In this document: positions 8,709 to 16,931 of the stretch, in pieces
Layout of the letters: each line of letters begins with the position of its first letter
How positions within the stretch are numbered: the first letter of the stretch is position 1
Source of the DNA: Agrobacterium tumefaciens
Lineage (GTDB): Bacteria; Pseudomonadota; Alphaproteobacteria; Rhizobiales; Rhizobiaceae
NCBI GenBank assembly: GCA_017744915.1
Contig: JAGIAH010000006.1
Location: forward strand, 1 to 64,000
DNA: 64,000 nt
Direction of reading: 5' to 3'
Position numbers and translations under genes: made by a program
Notes under the pieces: generated by a model
Seen by the model: the letters and a program-made list of their open reading frames with translations, nothing else
Databases searched by the model: none
What the model was told of the DNA's origin: nothing

Positions 8709-10510
8709 CAGGCCACAAGACCCTTGGTCAGTTCCAGCGCCTGCCGTTCGAACAGCCGGCGATAGATGCCGTCATGGAGCCGGATCAGCGCCTGATGGTC
8801 ACCCTCTTCGACAATCCTGCCCTTGTCGAACACCAGCAGCCGGTCGAGCGCCCGGACCGTGGAAAGCCGGTGAGCGATGACGAGCGTGGTGCGGCCATCC
8901 ATCAGCCGTTCCATCGCCTGCTGGATCTGCACTTCGCTTTCGCTGTCGAGGCTCGATGTCGCCTCGTCCAGGATCAGCACCGGCGCATCCGCCAGGAAGG
9001 CACGGGCAATGGCGACACGCTGGCGCTCGCCGCCCGACAGCTTGACACCACGTTCGCCCACCATGGTCTCATATCCCTTGGGAAGGGACATGATGAAATC
9101 ATGGGCGCTCGCCTGTTTCGCCGCCTGCTCGATCTCACGACGCGAGGCATCCGGCCGGCCATAGGCGATGTTTTCCGCCAGCGTGCGGTGGAACAGGATC
9201 GGTTCCTGCTGCACGATGGCGATCTGGCCGCGCAGGCTTGCCTGCGTGACATCGGCGATGTTTTGGCCGTCGATGCGGATCGCCCCCGCCTTTATGTCGT
9301 AAAGGCGCTGGATGAGCTTGACGAAGGTCGTCTTGCCCGAACCGGAATGACCGACCAGACCCACACGCTCGCCCGGCTTGATGGTGACAGAGAAGTCCTC
9401 ATAAAGCGGGGTTGCATGCGCACCATACTGGAAGGCGACGTGATCAAAGACGATCTCGCCCTTGCCGATATTGATCCGCTTCGCGTCCGGCCTGTCTTCG
9501 ACACCCAGCGGCATCTTGTCGAGCAGCACCAGCTCTTCCATGTCGTTGACGGCACGCTGCAGGTTGCGGATATCCTGACCCACATCGCGCAGATAACCCT
9601 GCAACACGAAGAACATCGCCAGCACGAAGGTGATGTCGCCGGGGGTCGCCAGACCCTTCTGCCACATGATGAGGCCGGTGCCGAGGATGCCCGCCTGCAT
9701 CGACACCATCATGAAGCTCTGGATCGTGCCGTTCAGCGTGCCGCGTTTCCAGGTCCTGCGCGTCCGGTTGTCCCATTTTACCAGAACATGGCCGAGCCGT
9801 TCTTCTTCGCGGGTTTCAGCACCGAAGGCCTTGACCACCGCGTTGCAGCTGATCGCATCCGCCAGTGCCCCGCCAAGCCGGGTATCCCAGGCATTGGCAA
9901 GCCGTGCCGCCGGCGACACATACCCCATCGAAAGCCCGACGGTGACGCCGATATAGATCAGCGAGCCGAGGCCGACGATCAGACCCATGACCGGCCAGTA
10001 ACTGCCAAGCACGATGGTGGCGCCCACCAGCATGACGATGGACGGCAGGAGTGCGACGAGCAGCAGGTCGTTGAGCGAATCCAGCGCCCACATGCCACGC
10101 GTGATCTTGCGCACCGTCGAGCCGGCAAAGCTGTTGGCGTGCCAGTCCGTGGAGAAACGCTGCACCTTGTGGAAGCCGTTATTGGTGACATCCGCCATGG
10201 TCTTCAGCGTCAGCCGGATGATGCCGTTGAAGATGAACCAGCGCAGCACAACACTGGTGAGGCCGAGCGCCACCACGATGACGAAGGCGCGCAGCGCTGC
10301 ATCGCCGCCATTGGCATCTCCGTTGCCTCCGGCAATCGCATCAACGATCTGGCCGGAAAAGACCGGCACCATGACTTCGGCGAGCGTGCTGGCGACCACC
10401 AGCACGATGATGAAACCAACGAGCGCCTTTCGGTGGCTCCAATGGTTGAAAACAAAGCCGAGCACATGGCGATAGGCATCGGCGCGGAAATCGAGCTTCT
10501 TGCTTGACAT
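8708..10510 (-). CDS. ABC exporter, fused transmembrane and ATPase domains
   Basis: About 600-residue half-transporter of the MsbA/multidrug exporter type: six membrane segments in residues 25-320 and a C-terminal nucleotide-binding domain with Walker A GHSGSGKTT, signature LSGGERQRVAIARA, Walker B VLILDEATSSLD and H-loop AHRLST. Such proteins export lipids, drugs or peptides as homo- or heterodimers in the inner membrane; no substrate can be assigned. ATG at 10510 (MSSKKLDF) is preferred; a TTG seven codons upstream gives a longer form. The gene lies 181 bases upstream of the ABC-F gene and ends at a hairpin, so the two are probably separate transcripts. Confidence 0.85.
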   Translation of the reverse strand: MSSKKLDFRADAYRHVLGFVFNHWSHRKALVGFIIVLVVASTLAEVMVPVFSGQIVDAIAGGNGDANGGDAALRAFVIVVALGLTSVVLRWFIFNGIIRLTLKTMADVTNNGFHKVQRFSTDWHANSFAGSTVRKITRGMWALDSLNDLLLVALLPSIVMLVGATIVLGSYWPVMGLIVGLGSLIYIGVTVGLSMGYVSPAARLANAWDTRLGGALADAISCNAVVKAFGAETREEERLGHVLVKWDNRTRRTWKRGTLNGTIQSFMMVSMQAGILGTGLIMWQKGLATPGDITFVLAMFFVLQGYLRDVGQDIRNLQRAVNDMEELVLLDKMPLGVEDRPDAKRINIGKGEIVFDHVAFQYGAHATPLYEDFSVTIKPGERVGLVGHSGSGKTTFVKLIQRLYDIKAGAIRIDGQNIADVTQASLRGQIAIVQQEPILFHRTLAENIAYGRPDASRREIEQAAKQASAHDFIMSLPKGYETMVGERGVKLSGGERQRVAIARAFLADAPVLILDEATSSLDSESEVQIQQAMERLMDGRTTLVIAHRLSTVRALDRLLVFDKGRIVEEGDHQALIRLHDGIYRRLFERQALELTKGLVA

Positions 10511-10786
10511 TTTAACCAGCCCGGCGCCCAAAAACAGGACGACCGGTCCTCAAAACGGAAGTTGGATGGCACAGCCCGGGCGGGAAGACAAAATGATCCC
10601 GTCAGATCAATCGGGCTATGGGGGAAAACAAAACCGCATGTCGGGCGCGCATAAGGCGGGCCGCGAATGGATATGACCTAGTGTCTGGTCATTCCCTGCG
10701 GGAGGGTTTTGATGAATGCTGATGTCATGCAACGCCTCCCTTGTTCGATCTGACGCGGTGATGAATTTGTAGCTGAGCCGCTCGAC

Positions 10787-10902
10787 CTTGCCAAGCGGAT
10801 TTTTGCAACCTTATGGCAAGTGATGCGGAAACGACACAGCGGCTGGCGCCGCAGCAATGATCGTGGCCGATACCGATGGGGACCCGGCCACGATTTTTTT
10901 TT
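10787..10902 (+). ncRNA. Candidate small RNA ending in an intrinsic terminator
   Basis: Three successive inverted repeats on the plus strand: CTTGCCA/TGGCAAG (10787-10793, 10814-10820), GCGGC/GCCGC (10839-10852) and ATCGTGGCC/GGCCACGAT (10860-10868, 10886-10894), the last followed by a run of T to 10902. That is a textbook rho-independent terminator on the plus strand, yet both flanking genes are on the minus strand. The 5' end is unknown. The rest of the 421-base gap (10511-10931) shows no credible protein gene. Existence as a transcript is inference. Confidence 0.4.
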
Positions 10903-10931
10903 GGTGTCAAAACCGGATTTACCGATCCTGA

Positions 10932-11921
10932 TCAGTCCATCTGCACATTGGCGGCCTTGACGACGGGTCCCCACTTGGCGATTTCCGCCGCGACGTGGGT
11001 TTTCAGCTCATCCGGCGAGGAGGCGACGATCTTGGCGCTGAAATCGGCCATGCGTGCGGCGACACCCGCATCCGCAAGCGCCTTCTTGGCGGCGGCGTTC
11101 AGCTTGTCGACCACATCGGCCGGCGTGCCTGCCGGCGCAAAAAGCGCGTTCCAGGTATAGGTTTCGTAACCCGGTACGGTTTCGGCAATCGTCGGCAGAT
11201 CCGGGAAGGACGAAGCCCGCTCCTTGGTGGTGACGCCGAGCGCCCGCAGGGTGCCGGATTTTATATGTCCGGACGAGGACGGCAGATTGTCGAACATGAT
11301 GGATATCTGGTTGCCGAGAAGATCGTTGAGCGCCGGGCCTGCGCCCTTATAGGGCACATGCTGCATGCTGACGCCCGCCATGCTCTTGAACAGTTCGCCG
11401 GAAAGATGCAGCGGCGTGCCGTTGCCGGAAGAGGCATAGGCATATTTGTCGGGCTCGGCCTTCAAAAGCGCGATCAGCTCCTCGACGCTGTTGACGTTGA
11501 GTTTCGGATTGACCACCAGCACATTCGGAACCACGACAAGCAGCGAAACCGGCGTGAAATCCTTTTCCGGATCATAGGGTTTCGTCTTGAGAATGAGCGG
11601 GTTGAGCGCATGGGTGGCAACGGTGCCCATCAGGATCGTATAGCCGTCCGGCTCGGCACGGGCCACCCGATCGGCGCCAAGATTGCCGCCGGCACCGGCG
11701 ACGTTTTCAACCACGATCTGCTGGCCGAGTTCATCACCCATCTTCTGTGCGATGACACGCGCGACCACATCGGTGGAGCCGCCCGCCGCGAAAGGAACGA
11801 CCAGCGTGATCGTTCGATCGGGAAAACCCGCGGCACTCGCAGCCGTTCCCATCATGCCAAAAGACACCGCCGCAGCGGCAAGTTTCAACACGGTGCGCCG
11901 TTTTGAAGACCGGTAAATCAT
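10932..11921 (-). CDS. Tripartite tricarboxylate transporter (Bug/TctC) binding protein
   Basis: 329-residue periplasmic solute-binding protein of the Bug family, which captures carboxylates (citrate, benzoates and others) for TctAB-type transporters. Signal sequence at residues 1-31 with a twin-arginine-like KRRTVLKL start; then PDRTITLVVPFAAGGSTDVVAR, the family's first ligand loop, and VENVAGAGGNLGADRVARA plus TPLHLSGELF. ATG at 11921 with AAGGAGGG upstream. No TctA or TctB membrane subunits are found in the window, so it is an orphan receptor that must use a distant transporter or act as a sensor. Ligand unknown. Confidence 0.88.
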   Translation of the reverse strand: MIYRSSKRRTVLKLAAAAVSFGMMGTAASAAGFPDRTITLVVPFAAGGSTDVVARVIAQKMGDELGQQIVVENVAGAGGNLGADRVARAEPDGYTILMGTVATHALNPLILKTKPYDPEKDFTPVSLLVVVPNVLVVNPKLNVNSVEELIALLKAEPDKYAYASSGNGTPLHLSGELFKSMAGVSMQHVPYKGAGPALNDLLGNQISIMFDNLPSSSGHIKSGTLRALGVTTKERASSFPDLPTIAETVPGYETYTWNALFAPAGTPADVVDKLNAAAKKALADAGVAARMADFSAKIVASSPDELKTHVAAEIAKWGPVVKAANVQMD

Positions 11922-12035
11922 GAACCCTCCTTATACATGGCCTCCTCGCCATGGGCGCATAGTAGCTCAAATGCACCTCAGGGCAACCCGCCGGGGACCG
12001 GACGTCCCGGCAGGCCCCAAGACAGGAAAGACCCG

Positions 12036-12731
12036 TCAGGCCTTCATGCGCTCTTCGACGACCCGCCAGTTGACCAGCTTGTCGAGCACGGCGCGGATAT
12101 GCTCCGCCTTGCGGTTTTCATAATCGAGGTAATAGGCGTGTTCCCATATATCGATGCCGAGATAGGCCGGACGGCCGACGGCGACCGGGTTGTTGCCGTC
12201 CTCATATCCGACCAGCGCGAGCCTGTTGTCATCATCCCGCGTCAGCCACACCCAGCCGGTGCCGAACACCGTGTCGGAAACATCGACCGCACGCTTGATG
12301 AAACCGTCATAATCGCCAAAGGTCTCGTTTACGGCAGCGGCAAGTTCGCCCGCCGGCCGGTTGGGCCCGCCTGGAACGAATTGGTCCCAATAGGCGACGT
12401 GGTTCCAGGCCTGCGCGGCATTGTTGAAGATTTTGACATCCGCCGCCGCCTTCGACCTGGCGGCCTCCGTCACGATCTCGGCCAGCTCCATGTCGGCATA
12501 ACGGGTGCCGGCCGCAAGCGTGTTCAGCTTGTCGAAATAGGCCTTGTGGTGTTTTTCATAATGCAGGCCGACCGTTCTTGCCGAAATGACCGGCGCCAGA
12601 TCGGCCTCGGCAAAGGGAAGTTTCGGCTGCGCCAGAGGCAGCGCGGCGCGTGCGACATGTGGCCGGGGAAAGATTGCAACGGCGGCAGTTGCCGCACCGG
12701 CGGTGAGAATGGTGCGTCTGGTGATGTCCAT
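12036..12731 (-). CDS. sodB: Fe superoxide dismutase with Tat signal (periplasmic)
   Basis: 231-residue Fe-type superoxide dismutase, converting superoxide to hydrogen peroxide and oxygen. A twin-arginine signal (TRRTILTAG, cleavage near ARA) indicates export folded, with metal, to the periplasm. Metal ligands are visible: the histidine of GLHYEKHHKAY, the histidine of AWNHVAYWDQF, and Asp and His of DIWEHAYYLDY. The glutamine in NNAAQAWNH marks the Fe rather than Mn subclass. Two adjacent ATGs occur; AAGGAGG is only 2 bases from the first (12734) and 5 from the second (12731), so 12731 is preferred. Agrobacterium is reported to have a periplasmic, stationary-phase isozyme SodBIII; this is probably it. 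Confidence 0.9.
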   Translation of the reverse strand: MDITRRTILTAGAATAAVAIFPRPHVARAALPLAQPKLPFAEADLAPVISARTVGLHYEKHHKAYFDKLNTLAAGTRYADMELAEIVTEAARSKAAADVKIFNNAAQAWNHVAYWDQFVPGGPNRPAGELAAAVNETFGDYDGFIKRAVDVSDTVFGTGWVWLTRDDDNRLALVGYEDGNNPVAVGRPAYLGIDIWEHAYYLDYENRKAEHIRAVLDKLVNWRVVEERMKA

Positions 12732-12875
12732 CATATCCTCCTTGGGACGGTGATATGGGACTAACCCGAAACTGCGGCCCGGGTTTCCTCAGGCCGAATG
12801 CAATTTTGCCGCAGGCCGTGGTGACCTCGTCAGGCACCCTGTGTCCACGGGCGTGATGATGAGGCTTCACCGCAT

Positions 12876-12908
12876 AAAAGAAAGGCCCTCCCGGCTGGAG
12901 AGGGCCCT
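12876..12908 (-). terminator. Intrinsic terminator of the small secreted protein gene
   Basis: On the minus strand GGCCCTC / GAGGGCC (12900-12906 and 12884-12890) forms a 7-bp stem followed by TTTCTTTT, seven bases after the stop of the 12915-13244 gene. Confidence 0.7.
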
Positions 12909-12914
12909 GTCCGA

Positions 12915-13244
12915 TCAATATCGATAATAGTCGCGACGGTCGCGGTAATCCCGGTAGTCCCGGCGATCCCGCCATTCGCGCCATTCCCGTCTGGCCTGGC
13001 GTTCACGCCATTCCCTGCGGGCTTCCCAGCGGTCGCGCCGGTCCCAGCCGCGCTCGTAACGGGGCGGGCCATTCGGACGGCAATAACCACGGGGTGACAG
13101 GTGAAAGCCGCGTCCGCAGGCATAATCCACCTTTTGAACGTGGGATACCGAAGGTGCGGACGGCTGGCCGAGTGGCATGGCGTTCGCGCCGGTGCCGAAC
13201 AGGGCGCCGAAGATCAGTCCGGCGGTTAAAATCATCTTGCGCAT
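12915..13244 (-). CDS. Small secreted protein with GCG-CRPN motif and Arg/Asp/Tyr-rich tail
   Basis: 109 residues. Signal peptide at 1-22 (GTGANA), a short conserved head with two cysteines (DYACGRGFHLSPRGYCRPN), then a low-complexity tail built of WRERQARREWREW and repeated RRDYRDYRD units ending YYRY. This head plus charged-repeat arrangement is known as the GCG_CRPN type of small rhizobial exported protein; function is unknown. The strong AAGGAGGG site 7 bases before the ATG and a terminator after the stop argue for a real, independently transcribed gene. Confidence 0.8.
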   Translation of the reverse strand: MRKMILTAGLIFGALFGTGANAMPLGQPSAPSVSHVQKVDYACGRGFHLSPRGYCRPNGPPRYERGWDRRDRWEARREWRERQARREWREWRDRRDYRDYRDRRDYYRY

Positions 13245-13360
13245 CTTATTTCCCTCCTTGTGGGATGCGGGGATTTAGCGCCACGCCGGGTGAACTGTGG
13301 CTGAATGAATCGTGATCTTTTCGTGGCAACGCCTGCCGTGCGGGCCACGCGGTATTTACC

Positions 13361-13459
13361 GGTGCAAGCAAAGAGGAAAGGGAGAGCCCGACGGATTGGA
13401 ATCGCGTTGAAGACTACTGGAAACAGATGAAGGGCAAGGTGTGGCGTCAGGGCTGGTAA
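13361..13459 (+). pseudogene. CsbD-like stress protein relic
   Basis: In one plus-strand frame the last codons read SPTDWNRVEDYWKQMKGKV then WRQGW and stop. The W-N-R-V-E-x-x-W-K-Q-M-K-G-K-V pattern is the N-terminal signature of CsbD-family stress proteins (about 60-70 residues), but here it stops after about 25 recognisable residues and no ATG or GTG start lies in frame before the upstream stop at 13313. A terminator follows within 5 bases. I read it as the decayed or internally deleted remainder of a csbD-like gene. The assignment comes from motif memory over a short span. Confidence 0.4.
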
Positions 13460-13463
13460 GCTG

Positions 13464-13490
13464 AAACCCCACTTCAGCAGGGTTTTTCTT
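13464..13490 (+). terminator. Intrinsic terminator behind the CsbD-like relic
   Basis: AAACCC / GGGTTT, 6-bp stem with 10-base loop, merging into TTTTTCTT on the plus strand. It sits just after the relic's stop codon, the place expected for that gene's own terminator. Confidence 0.6.
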
Positions 13491-13505
13491 TGCCTCGATT
13501 TTTTC

Positions 13506-13688
13506 TCAGCTGGCCACGGCAAGAACGAGTGCGATGACAAGCAGCAAAGGTCCCATCCATTTGAAGTGACGGACGACGGGCGGTTGGCTGTCCGTATTTT
13601 TCGACAATGGCAGATAACCAAAGCCGACACATGTCATCCACAGGCCGGCGCAAAACATGATGAATTCGTCAATATAAGCCGCGATCAT
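13506..13688 (-). CDS. Small two-segment membrane protein, unknown function
   Basis: 60 residues with two hydrophobic segments: residues 5-26 (DEFIMFCAGLWMTCVGFGYL) and 44-60 (WMGPLLLVIALVLAVAS), separated by a short polar loop. ATG at 13688 is preceded by GGAGGG at 5 bases, which supports translation. I do not recognise a family. Flanked by the CsbD-like relic and the start of the phosphodiester importer operon, with no evident link to either. Confidence 0.55.
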   Translation of the reverse strand: MIAAYIDEFIMFCAGLWMTCVGFGYLPLSKNTDSQPPVVRHFKWMGPLLLVIALVLAVAS

Positions 13689-14063
13689 CGCTTCCCTCCC
13701 CCTGCTGCAATTCGGCTACCAGCCCGTCGGGCTCACGGACAATCATTCAGACCGAATCGGATGCACGGCCTCGATGCGGTAGCAGACGCAATATATGCGA
13801 TATTCGATTTTTCTCCGCAAAAATCGCAATGAAGCCGACCCAACAATGCCGGTGTCACATTCTCTTTTCCTCTTATCCGCCTGAAGGTTTGCAGCCGTGC
13901 CCGTCCGCATCGGCCGTCACGAAAGCGTTATGGAAAGGCATTAGAACCGCCGCCGACCGCCAAAAAAATGCACAGCTGTGCAACGACCGGTCAGCGCCTC
14001 TCCCACCGCTTCCAGAGGGTCAGCGCTCAAAGTTCACTCGCGCCGAAAACATCGGAGACATAG
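13689..14063. other. Regulatory region before the phosphodiester operon
   Basis: 375 bases without a credible gene. It holds several symmetric elements: AGCCCG-T-CGGGCT at 13721-13733, an AT-rich inverted repeat CGATTTTT / AAAAATCG at 13805-13826, and the perfect 14-base palindrome listed next. These could control either the small membrane protein (minus) or the importer operon (plus). Confidence 0.5.
13969..13982. promoter_or_regulatory. Perfect palindrome TGCACAGCTGTGCA
   Basis: Fourteen-base perfect dyad ending 81 bases before the binding-protein start at 14064, in the right place for an operator of the importer operon. No regulator gene is adjacent, so the binding factor is unknown. Confidence 0.4.
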
Positions 14064-15215
14064 ATGAAACGCCGCACCTTTATGATGTCCGCCGCAGGCG
14101 CCGCCGCCGGTCTCGCCCTCGCGCCCCGCATGAGCTTTGCCGCGCCGGGCACGATCGACTGGTACACCAGCTCGGATACCAATATCCTCGATTTCTGGTC
14201 CAACACGATCAAGCCCGCTTTCGAAGCCGCCAATCCCGGCCTCAAGCTCAATCTCGTCGATGCCGGCGACGGCGCCGGCATCATCGCCATCGGTGAGCGC
14301 GCCATCGCCGCAAAACAGACGGGCACCGATCCGCAGGCCGATTATTTCGAAACGGCCGATCCGCTGCTGCCCGCCGGCGCCATCGATGCCGGCATCTATG
14401 TGAACATGGCGAAGGCCGGTCTTTCCAACTATTCGCGCGTCAACCCGCTCGCCATCCGCAGCGAATACAGCCTGCCCTATCGCGGCAGCCAGGTTCTGCT
14501 CGCTTATGACACCAGCAAGCTCAAGCCGGCGGATGCACCGAAGACCTGGGATGAACTCGTCAAATGGATCAAGGCCAATCCCGGCCAGTTCGTTTACAAC
14601 CGTCCCGACAAGGGCGGCTCCGGCGGCAACTTCGTCCGCCGCGCCATCCATCAGGCCAACGGTCTCGATCCGAAAGCCTTCACGGTCGACAGCTACACCC
14701 AGGAAACCGGTGACAAGGCTCTCGGCAAGGCATGGGCGCTGCTGAACGACATCGCCCCGTCGCTTTATGACAAGGGCGCATATTCCTCCGGCAACACGCA
14801 GTCGCTGCAGCTTCTTTCCCAGGGTGTCGTCACCATGACCCCGGTCTGGTCCGACCAGGTGCTGAAGGCCATCGATCAGGGCGTTCTGCCGAAGGAAACC
14901 GGCCTCGTCCAGCTTCAGGATCTGGCACTTTGCGGTGATTTCTCGCGCGCCGTTGTGCTTGCGAACGGCGCCAATCGCGACGCTGCCTTGAAGCTCGCCA
15001 ATTTCGTGCTGTCGGAAGAAATTCAGGGCGCCATCCTCACCGAACTGGGCGGTTTCCCCGGCGTTTCCTGGGACCATGTATCGGCCGACCTGCGCAAGCG
15101 CTTTGCCGACATCATCCCGCAAACCATTCCGACCTTCCCGGCCGGCAAATGGGAAACCGCCATCAATGATGGCTGGTATCGCAACGTCGCCCCGAACGTC
15201 GACCGCAAATCGTGA
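14064..15215 (+). CDS. ABC importer periplasmic binding protein (extracellular solute-binding family 1 type)
   Basis: 383 residues. A signal region with twin arginine (KRRTFMMSAAG, cleavage near SFA) leads into a two-lobe binding protein of the polyamine/iron/phosphonate kind (IDWYTSSDTNILDFW; RGSQVLLAYDTSKL; PKTWDELVKWIKANP). GGAGA ribosome site. Its stop overlaps the GTG start of the first permease. The operon also encodes two permeases, one ATPase, a phosphodiesterase and a phosphatase, suggesting a phosphodiester ligand; the binding protein's own sequence does not identify it. Confidence 0.82.
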   Translation: MKRRTFMMSAAGAAAGLALAPRMSFAAPGTIDWYTSSDTNILDFWSNTIKPAFEAANPGLKLNLVDAGDGAGIIAIGERAIAAKQTGTDPQADYFETADPLLPAGAIDAGIYVNMAKAGLSNYSRVNPLAIRSEYSLPYRGSQVLLAYDTSKLKPADAPKTWDELVKWIKANPGQFVYNRPDKGGSGGNFVRRAIHQANGLDPKAFTVDSYTQETGDKALGKAWALLNDIAPSLYDKGAYSSGNTQSLQLLSQGVVTMTPVWSDQVLKAIDQGVLPKETGLVQLQDLALCGDFSRAVVLANGANRDAALKLANFVLSEEIQGAILTELGGFPGVSWDHVSADLRKRFADIIPQTIPTFPAGKWETAINDGWYRNVAPNVDRKS

Positions 15216-16096
15216 CCGAGGTTGCGGAAGGAGCGGTCCGCCCGCTCATCGACAATACGGCAGGCAGGAGGCCAATCGGCCTCCTGCTCGTCGCCATTCC
15301 CGTTTTCCTGATGATCTGGCTCGTCATCTGGCCCGCCATCAACGCGATCGGCCGCACCGTCTGGCGCAAGGGTGCCGACGGTCAATCGAGTTTCGATCTG
15401 TCGAGCTATGTTTTCTTCTTCTCGGATCGCTACAGCCTCGACAATCTCGCCGTCACGCTCTGGACCACGCTGGTCTGCGCGGCGCTTTTGCTGGTGATCT
15501 GCCTGCCGATCGCGCTTTATCTCCGCTTTTCGCAGGGCCGTCTGCCGGCCTATGTGCAGGCGCTGGCGATCTTTCCGATGTTCGTGCCCTCCATCATCCT
15601 CGCCTTCGCCTTCATCCGCGTTCTGGGGCCGAACGGCATGGTGGATATATTGCTCAATGCGGTCCATCTGCCGAAGATCCGCACACCCTATCTCACGCCC
15701 TGGGGACCGGTGATCGGCCTTGTGTGGGACAATATTCCGCTGACCGTGCTGATCCTGCTCGCGGGGCTCGGCAGTGTCGCCAACCAGTCGGTGGAGGCCG
15801 CGCGCGACGTGGGGGCGAATGCCCTTCAGGTCTTCCGGCATATCATCCTGCCGCGCATTTCCAACTCCATCCTCGTTGCGCTGTCCTTTTCGGTGCTCGG
15901 CATTTTTTCCTCCTTCACCCTGCCCTATCTGCTCGGACCGGCATCTCCCGAAATGATCGGCCCCTTCATGCAGCGCACGCTGCGCGATGTGCAGGACCCC
16001 TTTGGCGCCATGACCCAGGCCGTCATCGCTTTTGGTTTTTGCATCGCATTCGGCCTGTTCTACGTGCGCTCGGTCGCGCGCAATCAGGGGAAATGA
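15212..16096 (+). CDS. ABC importer permease 1 (PotB/CysT-like)
   Basis: 294 residues, about six membrane segments starting with LLLVAIPVFLMIWLVIWPA. The EAA-type cytoplasmic loop (VEAARDVGANALQVFRHIILP) docks the ATPase. GTG start inside a GTGA overlap with the binding-protein stop; the second permease starts one base after the stop. Inner-membrane half of the transporter encoded at 14064-17966. Confidence 0.86.
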   Translation: MTEVAEGAVRPLIDNTAGRRPIGLLLVAIPVFLMIWLVIWPAINAIGRTVWRKGADGQSSFDLSSYVFFFSDRYSLDNLAVTLWTTLVCAALLLVICLPIALYLRFSQGRLPAYVQALAIFPMFVPSIILAFAFIRVLGPNGMVDILLNAVHLPKIRTPYLTPWGPVIGLVWDNIPLTVLILLAGLGSVANQSVEAARDVGANALQVFRHIILPRISNSILVALSFSVLGIFSSFTLPYLLGPASPEMIGPFMQRTLRDVQDPFGAMTQAVIAFGFCIAFGLFYVRSVARNQGK

Positions 16097-16097
16097 C

Positions 16098-16922
16098 ATG
16101 ACGACCCTTATCCCGGCGCGACCGCGCATGGACTGGCCCGGCATCTTCTTTGCCACGCTTCTCACACTCGTCATCGTCGGGCCGCTGCTCGTTGTCGGCA
16201 CCTGGGCCTTCACCGAGGTCTGGCGTTTTCCGAACGTCATCCCGCAGCAATTCGGTTTCCGCTTTTGGGGCCAGACGCTGGGGCGCGCCGATGTGTGGAA
16301 TGCCCTGATGCTGAGCCTGCAGCTGACCACGGTGGTGACCCTGCTTTCGGCGCTCATCTGCCTCCCCGCCGCCTATGCCTTTGCGCGCATGAGCTTTCCC
16401 GGCCGCAATCTCCTGTTCTTCTCGTTCCTTGCCGGCCATGCCTTCCCGAAATTCGGGCTGCTGGTGGCGATTGCCGCCATTTTCCTGCAGCTCAACCTTA
16501 TCGGCACGTTCTGGGGCGTTGTCCTGATCCAGCTTGTTGGCACGCTGATGTTCATGATCTGGATTCCGGTCGCCGCCTTCCAGGCCGTCGACCGGCGCAT
16601 GGAAGAAGCGGCCCGCGATGTCGGCGCGAGCCCGCTGCGGGTCTTCTGGTCCGTGACCCTGCCGCAGGCGGGACCGACCATCGCCGCCGCCCTGCTCTTG
16701 AGCTTCGTCAGCACATTTTATGAAACCGAAGGCGCCTGGCTCATCGGCGCACCGGGCATCCGCACGATGCCGGTGCTGATGATCAGCTACATCAACAACC
16801 AGATGGTCATCCAGTATGGCGCGGTTCTTTCTGTCCTGCTCTGGGTGCCCTCCTTCATTGCCCTCATGTTCGCCCGCCGCGTCATCGGCGGCGGCGCATT
16901 CGCCCGCGGCTTCGGCGGTTAG
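16098..16922 (+). CDS. ABC importer permease 2 (PotC/CysW-like)
   Basis: 274 residues with six predicted membrane helices (first: FFATLLTLVIVGPLLVVGTW) and the EAA loop MEEAARDVGASPLRVFWSVTLP. The longer frame beginning at 16032 lies inside permease 1 and is rejected; ATG 16098 follows the previous stop by one base. Forms a heterodimeric channel with permease 1. Confidence 0.86.
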   Translation: MTTLIPARPRMDWPGIFFATLLTLVIVGPLLVVGTWAFTEVWRFPNVIPQQFGFRFWGQTLGRADVWNALMLSLQLTTVVTLLSALICLPAAYAFARMSFPGRNLLFFSFLAGHAFPKFGLLVAIAAIFLQLNLIGTFWGVVLIQLVGTLMFMIWIPVAAFQAVDRRMEEAARDVGASPLRVFWSVTLPQAGPTIAAALLLSFVSTFYETEGAWLIGAPGIRTMPVLMISYINNQMVIQYGAVLSVLLWVPSFIALMFARRVIGGGAFARGFGG

Positions 16923-16931
16923 GAAATCAGC

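Noticed and set aside
8510..10507. 665-codon plus-strand frame opposite the ABC exporter
   Set aside because: His/Asp/Arg-rich composition typical of antisense reading; the minus strand has full ABC motifs.
12036..12734. First ATG of superoxide dismutase at 12734 as start
   Set aside because: The ribosome site is only 2 bases away; the second ATG at 12731 has a more usual 5-base spacing. The difference is one residue.
13232..13630. 132-codon minus-strand frame between the two small proteins
   Set aside because: Overlaps the better-supported small membrane protein and the CsbD-like relic; no ribosome site or family resemblance.
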